Notes: generated from the letters alone by a model not told the origin. A DNA stretch of 64,000 nt from Nocardia nova SH22a (GCF_000523235.1 NZ_CP006850.1:1302001-1366000); one strand, 5' to 3'; counted from the first letter of the stretch, positions 1-8,835 are shown. A program made the numbers and translations.

Positions 1-833
1 TTTTCGCCCTCGGCGCCGAAGTCGTTGCGCTCGAAGACATTCCACTTCTTGAGCACCGGAGCCACGACCTCCTCCAGGTGCTGGCGCAGGTCGTAGATGC
101 CGTGCTTGGCGATCACCACGCTGTTGCGGCGGAAGTTCGGCATACCGGCGCCCGGCATCACGAAGTTGGTGAGCACCTTGGTGATCGCCTGCATCGCCTG
201 ATCCGGCACCAGGTCCAGCGCCGCACCGCTGAGGTTGCGGTAGAAGATCATGTGCAGGTTCTCGTCGGCGGCGACGCGCTGCAGCATCCGGTCGGCGATC
301 GGGTCGTCGCAGACCTTGCCGGTGTTGCGGTGGCTGACCCGGGTGGCGAGCTCCTGAAAGGTCACGTACGCAACGTTTTCCAGGAATCCGCCCCAGCTGT
401 CGGGGGACTGCGCGCCGTTGGTCATGTGGATCATGCGGGCCTGTTCGAGGGCGACCGGGTCCACGCCGCGGGTGACCACCAGGTAGTCACGCATGACGAT
501 GCCGTGCCGGTTCTCCTCGGCGGTCCAGCGACCGACCCAGGTTCCCCAGGCGCCGTCCTGGGAGAAGTTCTCGGCGATCTCGCGGTGATAGGAGGGCAGG
601 TTGTCCTCGGTGAGCAGGTTGGTGATCATCGCGATCCGCGCGACCTCGTTCAACTCCGACTGCTCCGGATCCCAGTCGACGCCGCCCATGGCCGCGAAGT
701 TGCGGCCCTGATCCCACGGCACGTAGTCGTGCGGGTGCCATTCCTTGGCCATCGATAGATGACGGTTCAGGTTCTGCTCCGCCACCGGCTCGAGTTCCGA
801 GAGGATCTCGAGCTGGGTCATTTTCCTGGTCAC
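1..833 (-). CDS. desA1: Acyl-ACP desaturase DesA1 (3' end outside the window)
   Basis: Ferritin-like diiron enzyme that puts a double bond into acyl-ACP chains feeding mycolic and fatty acid synthesis. About 277 residues are visible; the C-terminus lies left of base 1. Iron ligands are visible in TEDNLPSYHREI (about residues 75-86), EENRH (106-110) and ADENLHMIFY (about 190-200). The protein follows M. tuberculosis DesA1 closely (ELEPV, NLNRHLSM, RISHRNTGK-like stretches). I chose the GTG at 833 over the ATG at 821 because GGAGG lies 5 nt upstream and the extra residues match the DesA1 N-terminus in length. Family identity is secure; DesA1 versus DesA2 is by recall of the sequences. Confidence 0.9.
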   Translation of the reverse strand, partial: MTRKMTQLEILSELEPVAEQNLNRHLSMAKEWHPHDYVPWDQGRNFAAMGGVDWDPEQSELNEVARIAMITNLLTEDNLPSYHREIAENFSQDGAWGTWVGRWTAEENRHGIVMRDYLVVTRGVDPVALEQARMIHMTNGAQSPDSWGGFLENVAYVTFQELATRVSHRNTGKVCDDPIADRMLQRVAADENLHMIFYRNLSGAALDLVPDQAMQAITKVLTNFVMPGAGMPNFRRNSVVIAKHGIYDLRQHLEEVVAPVLKKWNVFERNDFGAEGE

Positions 834-972
834 ACACGCCTCCGCTATTACAATTCGAACGTTCGCACAATGATCGACTTCCGGGTGCCGCGACCGTGGC
901 CCGGTAGCCGGGTGGGGACATCCGAGCGAGTGCGGGAGCCGGATGCTTCTGTCGCGGACACCATGGGTGCAG

Positions 973-992
973 GGTACCGCCGAGTCGGTACC
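973..992. promoter_or_regulatory. Inverted repeat in the desA1 / PH-protein divergent promoter region
   Basis: GGTACCG (973-979) and CGGTACC (986-992) form a perfect 7-bp inverted repeat with a 6-nt spacer, between the two divergent genes. It looks like a dimeric regulator site; no regulator is encoded next to it. Confidence 0.4.
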
Positions 993-1076
993 GTCGACAC
1001 AGAACGTTGTCGATTGTGCAGCACAACGGGGTTCGCTGTCAGGTGATCTCACAATGCCAGGGGGTAGGGTTCGCGT

Positions 1077-1625
1077 ATGGGTTATCCGGAGGAGCTGCTC
1101 GCGCCGGACGAGCAGCTGCTACTGCATCGTCATCCGCACTGGAAGATGTTGTTCCTGCCTGCGCTCACCTTCATCCTCGCCACCGCGCTGGCCGGATTCG
1201 GGAGCGGTGTGGCCTGGCGCAACCTCGAGGGCACCGCCCGCACGGTGGCGCTGATCGCGATACTCGCGGTCTGGGCACTGCTGCTGGTGTGGCGCTGCCT
1301 CGGGCCGGTGATCCGCTGGAAGTCAACGCATTTCATCATCACCGACCGCCGTGTCCTGGTGCGCGAGGGCGTACTCACCCACACCGGCATCGATATTCCG
1401 ATGAACCGCATATCGAGTGTGCAGTTCCGCCACGGCCTCTCGGATCGGCTGCTGGGAACCGGCACGCTGATCATCGACGCCGCGTCCGGGGATCCTCTGG
1501 AATACGACGACATCCCGAATGTCCAGAAGGTGCACGCCCTGCTGTACCACGAGGTGTTCGACAACGGCGGCGGCGATCCGCGCTACGACCAGTACTCCGA
1601 TCCCCGTCACGAACACCGGCGCTGA
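1077..1625 (+). CDS. PH-domain (YdbS/bPH2-type) membrane protein
   Basis: 182-residue integral membrane protein with two transmembrane segments (about residues 24-45 and 55-78) followed by a bacterial PH domain (STHFIITDRRVLVREGVLTHTGIDIPMNRISSVQF, about 83-117) on the cytosolic side. It is the positional equivalent of M. tuberculosis Rv3278c. The function of this family is unknown. TAGGGT (1065-1070) ends 6 nt before the ATG and no Shine-Dalgarno is present, so the mRNA is probably leaderless. The C-terminal tail (about 160-182) is charged and low in complexity. Confidence 0.85.
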   Translation: MGYPEELLAPDEQLLLHRHPHWKMLFLPALTFILATALAGFGSGVAWRNLEGTARTVALIAILAVWALLLVWRCLGPVIRWKSTHFIITDRRVLVREGVLTHTGIDIPMNRISSVQFRHGLSDRLLGTGTLIIDAASGDPLEYDDIPNVQKVHALLYHEVFDNGGGDPRYDQYSDPRHEHRR

Positions 1626-1691
1626 GGCGTCCGTCCGGGTAACGCATGCCCGGACGGCCCGATCGGCCCGGTTCGCCAGTAATCTTGTGCT

Positions 1692-2369
1692 GTGACCGCC
1701 GTACTGCTGGCCGAGGACGATGACGCCATCGCTGCCCCGCTCTCGCGCGCGCTCGGGCGGGAAGGCTATTCGGTGACCGTCGAGAGCTTCGGTCCCGCGG
1801 TGCTGCGCCGGGCGCTGGAGGGTGAGCACGATCTGCTCATCCTCGATCTGGGCCTGCCCGGAATGGACGGTCTCGAGGTGTGCCGCCAGGTCCGGGCCCG
1901 GGGTGCCGATCTGGCGGTCCTGATGCTCACCGCCCGCACCGACGAGGTGGACTTCGTCGTCGGGCTCGACGCCGGCGCCGACGACTACGTCGGCAAACCC
2001 TTCCGGCTCGCGGAACTGCTCGCCCGGGTGCGAGCATTGTTGCGGCGCAGCGGAATCGGCGACGAGGCCGTCGAGATCGGCGGTGTCCGGCTGGAACCCG
2101 CGGCGCGGCGGGTGCTGGTCAACGGCCACGAGGTCAATCTCGCCAACAAGGAATACGAACTGCTCAAGGTCCTGATCGACCGGGCGGGCCAGGTCGTGCC
2201 GCGCGAGACGATTCTGCGCGAGGTCTGGGGCGATGCCGATCTGCGCGGTTCCAAGACCCTCGATATGCACATGTCGTGGTTGCGCCGCAAGATCGGCGAC
2301 GAGGGCCCGGTCGCCGAACGGCGGATCGTCACCGTGCGCGGTGTCGGCTTCCGCTACAACACCGATTGA
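1692..2369 (+). CDS. OmpR/PhoB-family response regulator
   Basis: 225 residues. Receiver domain with acidic pocket EDDD (8-11), phospho-acceptor D52 in LILDLGLPG and conserved K102 in GADDYVGKPF; winged-helix output domain with SKTLDMHMSWLRRKIGD and VRGVGFRYN at the C-terminus. It pairs with the histidine kinase that begins 6 nt after its stop. GTG start; TAATCT (1680-1685) lies 6 nt upstream, indicating leaderless transcription. The stimulus is unknown. This two-component pair sits between the homologues of Rv3278c and Rv3277, which are neighbours in M. tuberculosis. Confidence 0.9.
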   Translation: MTAVLLAEDDDAIAAPLSRALGREGYSVTVESFGPAVLRRALEGEHDLLILDLGLPGMDGLEVCRQVRARGADLAVLMLTARTDEVDFVVGLDAGADDYVGKPFRLAELLARVRALLRRSGIGDEAVEIGGVRLEPAARRVLVNGHEVNLANKEYELLKVLIDRAGQVVPRETILREVWGDADLRGSKTLDMHMSWLRRKIGDEGPVAERRIVTVRGVGFRYNTD

Positions 2370-2375
2370 TCGCGG

Positions 2376-3686
2376 ATGCGGCGCCGGATTCTGCTCTCGA
2401 TGCTGGCCGCGTTGACCCTCACCACCGTGGTGCTGGGCATACCGCTGGCGTTCACCGCCTGGCAATGGGTGGCCGACATCACCCGCAGCGATCTGCGGGC
2501 CCGCCTGGATCGCATGTCGGTGGAGATCGTCAGCCAGGAACATGAGGACGGCCTGGTCCACGGCGTGCTGGATCTGCGGTCGGTGCGCCCGCTGATCCCC
2601 TCCGGCGGACGGCTGACCATCGTCTATCCGACTCCCGAGGATGCCGCGATGCGGGTGGACGCGGGTGCGCCCGTGGTCGGCGATCCGGTCGTGGAATCGC
2701 TGTCGATGGGCACCTCGGGTTCGTTGCGGCTGGAGGTTCCGGCCGCCCCCATGCATTCCATGCAGCGCCAGGCCGTCGGCGCGGTCGCGCTGGTGGCGCT
2801 GGCCTCCCTGGCCGCGGGCGCGGCGGTGGCGGTGGTGACCGCGCGCCGGGTGGCAGATCCGCTGCGGGATGTGGCGGCGCGGGCCGCCCGGCTGGCCAAG
2901 GGCGATTTCCGGCCGGATCCGCGGCGGCACGGCATCACCGAGCTGGACCGGGTCTCCGATGTGCTCGATTCGGCGACCGTCGAGATCGCCGGGCGTCTGC
3001 AACGCGAGCACGCGCTGGTCGCCGACGTCTCCCACCAGTTGCGCAGCCGCCTGACCGCGGTGCGACTGCGGCTCGACGAACTGTCGGCCCATCCCGATCC
3101 CGACGTGGTGCACGAATCGGAGGAGGCGATGGCGCAGGTCGACCGTCTCACCGAGGCCATCGACGAACTGGTCCGCGATTCCCGGGACGAGGACGCCGCC
3201 GATCACGACCCGGTGCCGGTGGTCGCGGAGTTGCGCGGGGTGGTCGCCGAGTGGCGTCATCCGTTCGCCGAGGCGGGACGCAAACTCGTGCTGTCCGGCG
3301 AGGCGGGGTTGCGCGCGCCCATCACCGGATCGCGGTTGCGGGAGGCCGTGGCCGTGCTCGTGGACAACGCCCTCGTGCACGGCGGCGGCGACTGCACGGT
3401 CTCGGTCCGCACCGTCTACGGGGGTCCGGACCGGGAGCCGCTGGTGGCCGTGGAAGTCGCCGACGAAGGGGAGGGGGTCAGTGACGAGCTCGCCCCGCAC
3501 ATCTTCGATCGTGGATTCTCCGGTGCGGGATCGACCGGTGTCGGGCTGGCGCTGGCGCGCGCGCTGATCGAGGCCGACGGCGGCCGGTTGGAATTGCAGC
3601 GGCGTCGCCCCGCACTGTTCGCGGTATTTCTCGGAAAACCGGCGGCGGGCCGATCCGGTAACGGCGTCATCGGTGAGCCGCGCTGA
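2376..3686 (+). CDS. Sensor histidine kinase with HAMP domain
   Basis: 436 residues. TM1 about 5-32, short periplasmic sensor region about 33-130, TM2 about 133-155, HAMP, then the dimerisation helix with H220 in DVSHQLRSRLTAVRLRL. The usual proline after the His motif (HQLRTPL) is replaced by arginine. ATPase motifs: N box EAVAVLVDNALVHG, G1 box VADEGEGVSDELAPHIFDRGFSG, G2 box STGVGLALARALIEADGG. Co-transcribed with the response regulator upstream. The small sensor loop suggests detection of an envelope signal, but this is inference. Confidence 0.9.
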   Translation: MRRRILLSMLAALTLTTVVLGIPLAFTAWQWVADITRSDLRARLDRMSVEIVSQEHEDGLVHGVLDLRSVRPLIPSGGRLTIVYPTPEDAAMRVDAGAPVVGDPVVESLSMGTSGSLRLEVPAAPMHSMQRQAVGAVALVALASLAAGAAVAVVTARRVADPLRDVAARAARLAKGDFRPDPRRHGITELDRVSDVLDSATVEIAGRLQREHALVADVSHQLRSRLTAVRLRLDELSAHPDPDVVHESEEAMAQVDRLTEAIDELVRDSRDEDAADHDPVPVVAELRGVVAEWRHPFAEAGRKLVLSGEAGLRAPITGSRLREAVAVLVDNALVHGGGDCTVSVRTVYGGPDREPLVAVEVADEGEGVSDELAPHIFDRGFSGAGSTGVGLALARALIEADGGRLELQRRRPALFAVFLGKPAAGRSGNGVIGEPR

Positions 3687-3709
3687 GAAATGTAGGTATT
3701 GTCCGATAC

Positions 3710-4255
3710 TCAGCTGCTGCCGAGCGGTCTTTCCTCTTCGTACAAATCTTCGAATTCCTCGACCAGCGCGTCGATTTCGTCGGGGAACACCCAGCGTTTC
3801 ATGGCCCAGAAACGGAACACCATCTGCAGGATGTTGCCGATGACGAACGCGCTGACGAAGTCCGCGATGTTCTCCGTCATCAGGCTCACATCGGGGACGT
3901 GCAGGTGGAAGGCGTAGCGCGAAAGCCACAGCGGCAGATTCGACAGCAGTACGCCGATGGCGCTCACCACGAAGAACAGCAGGGCCTCATGATGGCGATC
4001 GCGTCCGCCCCTGCCCTTGAAAGACCATTCCCGATTGAAGATGTAGGACGCGATGACCGCGATGACACCGGAAATGATCTTGGCGGTGATCGGTTTCGGC
4101 GAGAGCACCGTCAATTTGAGAATGTAGAAGATGCCGCTGTCGATGACGAAGGTGGTCGCTCCGACAATCGCGAACTTGATCAGCTCGTGATGACGGATTG
4201 CCAGGTCCCGGAGGGTTTTGGGCAGGATGTTGACCACATCGTCGACAAATGACAC
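3710..4255 (-). CDS. GtrA-family membrane protein
   Basis: 181 residues with four predicted transmembrane helices (about 28-48, 58-76, 90-112, 128-150) and the GtrA signature KFAIVGATTFVIDSGIFYIL plus YIFNREWSF. GtrA proteins are implicated in moving polyprenyl-linked sugars or assembling cell-surface polysaccharide. The acidic C-terminus (DEIDALVEEFEDLYEEE) is extended. It is the equivalent of M. tuberculosis Rv3277, divergent from purK as there. GTG start; TAGACT (4262-4267 on the minus strand) lies 6 nt upstream, so probably leaderless. Confidence 0.85.
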   Translation of the reverse strand: MSFVDDVVNILPKTLRDLAIRHHELIKFAIVGATTFVIDSGIFYILKLTVLSPKPITAKIISGVIAVIASYIFNREWSFKGRGGRDRHHEALLFFVVSAIGVLLSNLPLWLSRYAFHLHVPDVSLMTENIADFVSAFVIGNILQMVFRFWAMKRWVFPDEIDALVEEFEDLYEEERPLGSS

Positions 4256-4337
4256 CCGCTGAGTCTACGACTGTCCACCGGTGGGCAATCAACCCGCACT
4301 CATTGTGGTGCGCACGACCATGACAACATGGTGGGCT

Positions 4338-5621
4338 GTGAGCGAGCGTAGTGGGGCATCGATGGGCCTCTCAACCGGGGTGCGAGCGGTTGCCGAGAGT
4401 GAACCGACGCCGGCGGCACGCGGTCTGTCCGGTGCCGCGATGCCGACCGTGGCGATGATCGGCGGCGGCCAGCTGGCGCGGATGACGCATCAGGCGGCGG
4501 TGGCGTTGGGGCAGTGCCTGCGTGTCCTGGCCGAACGACCCGACGATCCCGCGGCGCAGGTGAGCCCCGCGGTGGTCCTCGGATCGCACAACGATCCGGC
4601 GGCCCTGCGCGAGGTCGCCGTGGGCACCCACGCGATGACCTTCGATCACGAACATGTGCCCACCGAATATCTGCGCGCGCTGGTCGCCGAGGGCGTGAAT
4701 GTGCAGCCGCCGCCGGAGGCGCTGATCTACGCCCAGGACAAACTGGCCATGCGCGGCAAACTCGCCGAGATGGGTGTTCCGATTCCGGCCTTCACGGCCG
4801 TCGAGTCGGTCGACGACGCGCTGACCTTCCTCGCCGAGCACGGGCCGTTCGTGCTCAAGGCGGTGCGCGGCGGTTACGACGGCCGTGGTGTCTGGATGCT
4901 CGACGACGATGTCGAGACCCGGCGCATCGTCACCGACCAGCTCGAACACGGTGTCACGCTGCTGGCCGAACAGCGGGTGGAGCTGCGGCGCGAACTGTCG
5001 GCGATGGTGGCGCGGTCGCCGTTCGGACAGGCGGCGGCCTGGCCCGTGGTGGAGACGGTGCAGCGCGAGGGGCAGTGCGCGGTGGTGATCGCGCCCGCGC
5101 CGGAGCTGTCGGACGAGGCCGCGACCGAGGCCGAATCGCTGGCCCTGCGGCTGGCCTCTGAACTCGGTGTCACGGGTGCGATGGCGGTGGAACTGTTCGA
5201 GACCCGCGACGGACGGCTGCTGGTCAACGAGCTGGCGATGCGCCCGCACAACTCCGGGCACTGGGGTATGGACGGCGCGGTCACCGGGCAGTTCGAACAG
5301 CATCTGCGCGCGGTGCTGGACTATCCGCTCGGCGCGACCACGCCGCTGGCCCCGGTGACGGTGATGGCGAATATCCTCGGTGCGGCCGACGCCCCGGCGA
5401 TGTCGATGGACGAGCGCCTGCACCACCTGTTCGCCCGGATTCCCGAGGCGAAGGTGCATCTCTACGGCAAGGGTGAACGCCCGAAGCGCAAGATCGGGCA
5501 CGTGAACATCCTCGGCGACGATGTGGCCGAGGTGCGGGAGAAGGCCGAACGCGCGGCGCACTGGATGTCGCACGCGGTGTGGACCGATGGATGGGATCCC
5601 CACGGCGGGGACCACGAGTGA
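4338..5621 (+). CDS. purK: N5-carboxyaminoimidazole ribonucleotide synthase PurK
   Basis: ATP-grasp enzyme of purine biosynthesis that converts AIR, ATP and bicarbonate to N5-[24 protein letters not shown] marks the N-terminal fold; [15 protein letters not shown] is the ATP-grasp nucleotide segment; [31 protein letters not shown] is the metal/substrate region. The start is uncertain: the frame is open back to 4281, with candidate starts at 4320 (ATG), 4338 (GTG) and 4362 (ATG), and none has a strong Shine-Dalgarno. The homologous region begins at about base 4440. It is followed 10 nt later by purE, its pathway partner. Confidence 0.92.
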   Translation: MSERSGASMGLSTGVRAVAESEPTPAARGLSGAAMPTVAMIGGGQLARMTHQAAVALGQCLRVLAERPDDPAAQVSPAVVLGSHNDPAALREVAVGTHAMTFDHEHVPTEYLRALVAEGVNVQPPPEALIYAQDKLAMRGKLAEMGVPIPAFTAVESVDDALTFLAEHGPFVLKAVRGGYDGRGVWMLDDDVETRRIVTDQLEHGVTLLAEQRVELRRELSAMVARSPFGQAAAWPVVETVQREGQCAVVIAPAPELSDEAATEAESLALRLASELGVTGAMAVELFETRDGRLLVNELAMRPHNSGHWGMDGAVTGQFEQHLRAVLDYPLGATTPLAPVTVMANILGAADAPAMSMDERLHHLFARIPEAKVHLYGKGERPKRKIGHVNILGDDVAEVREKAERAAHWMSHAVWTDGWDPHGGDHE

Positions 5622-5631
5622 GGACGGTGCG

Positions 5632-6147
5632 GTGACGGGCGAGGCAGTGAACGGCCCCCAGGTCGGCCTGATCATGGGCAGTGATTCCGACTGGCCGACG
5701 ATGGAGGCCGCGGCGGAAGCCTTGGCGGAGTTCGGGATTCGCTTCGAGGTGGGTGTGGTCTCGGCCCACCGCACCCCGCAGCGCATGCTCGACTACGCCC
5801 GCGAGGCCGCGGGCCGCGGCATCAAGGTCGTCATCGCCGGTGCGGGCGGCGCCGCCCACCTGCCCGGCATGGTCGCCTCCGCCACCCCGCTGCCGGTGAT
5901 CGGCGTGCCGGTTCCGTTGAAATATCTCGACGGCATGGATTCCCTGCTGTCGATCGTGCAGATGCCCGCGGGGGTCCCGGTCGCCACGGTCTCCATCGGC
6001 GGCGCCCGCAACGCGGGTCTGCTGGCCGTGCGCATCCTCGCCGCCACCGACCCCGAATTGCGCACCCGCATGGAGCAATTCCAGGCCGACCTGGAAAAGT
6101 TGGTCCTCGACAAGGACGAGGCCCTGCGCACCCGCCTGCTGGGTTGA
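5632..6147 (+). CDS. purE: N5-carboxyaminoimidazole ribonucleotide mutase PurE
   Basis: 171-residue class I PurE, which isomerises N5-CAIR to CAIR directly after Pur[23 protein letters not shown] is the phosphate-binding signature, and [10 protein letters not shown] carries the conserved histidine. [11 protein letters not shown] and [24 protein letters not shown] complete the octamer-forming fold. GTG start chosen because GAGG (5620-5623) lies 8 nt upstream; upstream extension in this frame overlaps purK and has no homology. Forms an operon with purK. Confidence 0.94.
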   Translation: MTGEAVNGPQVGLIMGSDSDWPTMEAAAEALAEFGIRFEVGVVSAHRTPQRMLDYAREAAGRGIKVVIAGAGGAAHLPGMVASATPLPVIGVPVPLKYLDGMDSLLSIVQMPAGVPVATVSIGGARNAGLLAVRILAATDPELRTRMEQFQADLEKLVLDKDEALRTRLLG

Positions 6148-6226
6148 GCACCATGCGGTGAACGGCTCGCGCGTCCCGGTTCGCCGCGCGAGCCCTTCCG
6201 GACGGCGGCACCGCTACCGTTGCAGG

Positions 6227-6904
6227 GTGCCCAGTGAGAATTCGACCCCGGTTCGTGGTTCCGACGCCCGGTTCCGCTTGGAGGTGGTCGATCACGCTTT
6301 GCGGCTCTTCGCCGAGCAGGGATACGAGGCCACGACGGTGGACGATATCGCCGAGGCGGCGGGTATCTCGCGGCGGACGTTCTTCCGGCAGTTCCGGTCC
6401 AAGGAGGACGTGGTCTTCGCCGACCACGAGGAGCAGCTGGCCAGGGCGCAGGCGTATCTGGCCGCGGCGCAAGGGGATCCGTGGGAGGCCGTGCGGGAGG
6501 CCGTGGTCGGGATCTTCGAGCGGTTCACCGAGACCCGGGAACTGGCCGCGCGGCGGTATCGGGTGGTGCGGCAGGCGTCGGCGCTGCGTGACCGGGAGAT
6601 CGTGACGGTGTTCCGCTACGAGCGGCTGTTCACCGACTATCTGCGCGAGCGTCTGCCGGAGGCGCCCGATCTCGCGCTGATCCAGTTCAGTGCCGCGGTC
6701 ACCGCCACCCACAACTATCTGCTGCGCAGGATGGTGCACGGTCGCTCGGAGGCGAGCGCGGCCGATCTGCGGGCGGCGGTACAGGCGATCACGCCCCCCA
6801 CCGCCGCCGGTGCGTCCACGGACATGGTGGTGGCGGTGTTCCCGCGCGACATGTCGGCGCGGCAGGTCGCCGATCTGCTGGCCGACCGCCTGGGTAATCT
6901 GTGA
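6227..6904 (+). CDS. TetR-family regulator next to fadE25
   Basis: 225 residues. N-terminal helix-turn-helix region ALRLFAEQGYEATTVDDIAEAAGISRRTFFRQFRSKEDVVFADHE (about 25-70), then a helical ligand-binding domain with the form often seen in regulators of lipid metabolism. It precedes fadE25 by about 180 nt, and that gap contains two related palindromes, so acyl-CoA-dependent control of fadE25 is a reasonable inference. The GTG at 6227 is preferred to the longer frame from 6158 because TACCGT (6215-6220) ends 6 nt upstream, a leaderless arrangement. Confidence 0.85.
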   Translation: MPSENSTPVRGSDARFRLEVVDHALRLFAEQGYEATTVDDIAEAAGISRRTFFRQFRSKEDVVFADHEEQLARAQAYLAAAQGDPWEAVREAVVGIFERFTETRELAARRYRVVRQASALRDREIVTVFRYERLFTDYLRERLPEAPDLALIQFSAAVTATHNYLLRRMVHGRSEASAADLRAAVQAITPPTAAGASTDMVVAVFPRDMSARQVADLLADRLGNL

Positions 6905-6926
6905 TCACAGCCACACCTCACATTTG

Positions 6927-6943
6927 GTGACACTCAGTGCCAC
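6927..6943. promoter_or_regulatory. Palindromic operator upstream of fadE25, site 1
   Basis: GTGACACTCAGTGCCAC is a 17-bp near-perfect palindrome (only one symmetric pair and the centre differ), about 25 nt after the TetR stop. The same core, TGGCACTGAGTG, recurs inverted at 7004-7015. This is typical TetR operator architecture. Confidence 0.6.
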
Positions 6944-6987
6944 CATGATCTCGTAACATCCCCTCACGTCACGGAACTGTCCGGGCG

Positions 6988-6993
6988 TATACT
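6988..6993 (+). promoter_or_regulatory. Probable -10 box of fadE25
   Basis: TATACT lies about 90 nt before the fadE25 ATG and 10 nt before the second operator copy, so a repressor bound there would block transcription start. Confidence 0.45.
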
Positions 6994-7002
6994 CGAACTC
7001 GA

Positions 7003-7019
7003 GTGGCACTGAGTGCCGA
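7003..7019. promoter_or_regulatory. Palindromic operator upstream of fadE25, site 2
   Basis: GTGGCACTGAGTGCCGA repeats the site-1 core. GGCAC/GTGCC arms (7005-7009, 7013-7017) flank TGA. It covers the likely transcription start following the TATACT box. Confidence 0.55.
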
Positions 7020-7082
7020 GGTGCGGCAGTGCCGGAATTCGCGGACCAGGCGAACCCGAAACCCACGATCAGGAGCGAACCC

Positions 7083-8240
7083 ATGGCGGGCAACCCCGAT
7101 TTCGATCTGTTCAAGCTGGACGACATCCACAACGAGCTGCGCGAGGCGATTCGCGGCCTGGCCGAGAAGGAGATCGCCCCGTACGCGAAGGATGTCGACG
7201 GCAACGCCCGCTTCCCGCAGGAGGCCCTGGACGCGCTCAACGCCGCGGGCTTCAACGCCGTGCACGTACCCGACGCCTTCGGCGGTCAGGGCGCCGACTC
7301 CGTCGCGACCTGCATCGTCATCGAGGAGGTCGCCCGGGTCTGCGGTTCCTCCTCGCTGATTCCCGCCGTGAACAAGCTCGGCACCATGGGCCTGATCCTG
7401 CAGGGTTCCGACGAACTGAAGCAGCAGGTGCTGCCCGATATCGTCGCGGGCAAGATGGCGTCCTACTGTCTGTCCGAGCGCGAGGCCGGTTCGGACGCCG
7501 CGTCCATGCGCACCCGCGCCAAGCGCGAGGGTGACGACTGGGTGATCAACGGCTCCAAGTGCTGGATCACCAACGGCGGCCAGTCCACTTGGTACACCGT
7601 GATGGCCGTGACCGATCCGGACAAGGGCGCCAACGGCATCTCCGCGTTCATGGTCCACAAGGACGACGAGGGGTTCGTCGTCGGCCCGCTCGAGCACAAG
7701 CTGGGCATCAAGGGTTCGCCGACCGCCGAGCTGTACTTCGAGAACTGCCGCATCCCCGGCGACCGGATCATCGGCGGTGAGGGCACCGGTTTCAAGACCG
7801 CGCTGCAGACCCTCGACCACACCCGCCCCACCATCGGCGCGCAGGCCGTGGGCCTGGCCCAGGGCGCGCTGGACGCCGCGATCGCCTATACCAAGGACCG
7901 CAAGCAGTTCGGCAAGGCCATCGCCGATTTCCAGAACACCCAGTTCATGATCGCCGACATGGCGATGAAGGTGGAGGCCGCGCGCCTCATGGTCTACACC
8001 TCCGCGGCCCGCGCCGAACGCGGTGAGAAGAACCTCGGCTTCATCTCCGCCGCCTCCAAGTGCTTCGCCTCCGATGTGGCCATGGAGGTCACCACCAACG
8101 CGGTGCAGCTGTTCGGCGGCGCGGGCTACACCACCGACTTCCCGGTGGAGCGGATGATGCGCGACGCGAAGATCACCCAGATCTACGAGGGCACCAACCA
8201 GATCCAGCGGCTGGTCATGTCGCGCCAGCTGCTGCGCTGA
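7083..8240 (+). CDS. fadE25: Acyl-CoA dehydrogenase FadE25
   Basis: 385-residue FAD enzyme oxidising acyl-CoA to enoyl-CoA. YCLSEREAGSDAASMRTRA and CWITNGG are the flavin/substrate signatures; KDRKQFGKAIADFQNTQF is the central helical motif; the catalytic base is the Glu (about residue 369) in IYEGTNQIQR. It is the equivalent of M. tuberculosis Rv3274c, completing the syntenic block with purE, purK and the GtrA and PH proteins. ATG chosen with AGGAGCG upstream. The preceding 180 nt carry paired operators, so regulation by the upstream TetR is likely. Confidence 0.92.
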   Translation: MAGNPDFDLFKLDDIHNELREAIRGLAEKEIAPYAKDVDGNARFPQEALDALNAAGFNAVHVPDAFGGQGADSVATCIVIEEVARVCGSSSLIPAVNKLGTMGLILQGSDELKQQVLPDIVAGKMASYCLSEREAGSDAASMRTRAKREGDDWVINGSKCWITNGGQSTWYTVMAVTDPDKGANGISAFMVHKDDEGFVVGPLEHKLGIKGSPTAELYFENCRIPGDRIIGGEGTGFKTALQTLDHTRPTIGAQAVGLAQGALDAAIAYTKDRKQFGKAIADFQNTQFMIADMAMKVEAARLMVYTSAARAERGEKNLGFISAASKCFASDVAMEVTTNAVQLFGGAGYTTDFPVERMMRDAKITQIYEGTNQIQRLVMSRQLLR

Positions 8241-8505
8241 TCGCGCACCGGTCGTATCCCTTCGCGCGGCGGTTCGGGTCCGGACCGCCGCGCCGGGGAA
8301 GTGCCACACCGGAAATGGACCGCCAGGGCTCTTACTGGTAACGGATCGGCGAGTTCAGTGAACTACCGGCAATTTTCGCTGGTAGAACGGTAGTGCCGCG
8401 AAAAACTGTGCGGGGCATTCGCAAATGTACTTTCAAATGCACGTTCAATCGCAATAGGGCGAATTCGGAATTGTCCCAAGGGCTTTCGCAGCGCAATATT
8501 GATGC
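8241..8505. other. Intergenic region with AT-rich stretch and inverted repeats
   Basis: No gene seen. AGTTCA-G-TGAACT (8352-8364) is a perfect palindrome; ACTACCG (8362-8368) and CGGTAGT (8388-8394) form a wider inverted repeat. The stretch around 8422-8447 carries two tandem degenerate copies (CAAATGTACTTTCAA and CAAATGCACGTTCAA) and is clearly AT-richer than its surroundings. Confidence 0.5.
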
Positions 8506-8829
8506 ATGGCAGGCGTGGAGATCACCGACAGGTTCGTCCGCCGCACCCTGGGCAACGGTCGGATCGAAGAGGTCGCGTGGCAGGAGCTGACGGAGGTGCG
8601 CATCATCACCACCGCCGACGGTCCGTTCACCGATGATGTCTTCTTCGTCCTGATCGGCGTGCGCGGAAACGGTTGTGTGGTGCCGCATTCCGCCGCCGAC
8701 AACGGATTCCTCGTGCGCCTGCAACAACTGCCCGGATTCGACAACGCCAAGGTGATCGAGGCGATGGGCACCGTCAGTGATCGGCAGTTCCTGGTGTGGC
8801 GGCGCCGTAAGAGCGCCATGACACGCTGA
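8506..8829 (+). CDS. Conserved small protein of unknown function
   Basis: 107 residues, soluble, no signal peptide or membrane segment. The alternating short strands (VEITDRFVRRTLGNGRIEEVAWQELTEVRIITTADGPFTDDVFFVLIG) resemble a small PH-like beta fold, which is inference from pattern only. CAATATTG ends just before the ATG and no Shine-Dalgarno is evident. It is convergent with the GNAT gene, with 6 nt between stops. The AT-rich, palindrome-bearing upstream region suggests regulated expression. Confidence 0.65.
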   Translation: MAGVEITDRFVRRTLGNGRIEEVAWQELTEVRIITTADGPFTDDVFFVLIGVRGNGCVVPHSAADNGFLVRLQQLPGFDNAKVIEAMGTVSDRQFLVWRRRKSAMTR

Positions 8830-8835
8830 GCGCGC

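Noticed and set aside
856..865. CGAACGTTCG as a LexA/SOS box
   Set aside because: The mycobacterial SOS box needs four bases between GAAC and GTTC; here the halves abut.
1323..3929. 868-codon open frame on the minus strand opposite the two-component system
   Set aside because: Low-complexity Arg/His/Gly composition typical of antisense frames in GC-rich genes; the plus-strand genes show clear family motifs.
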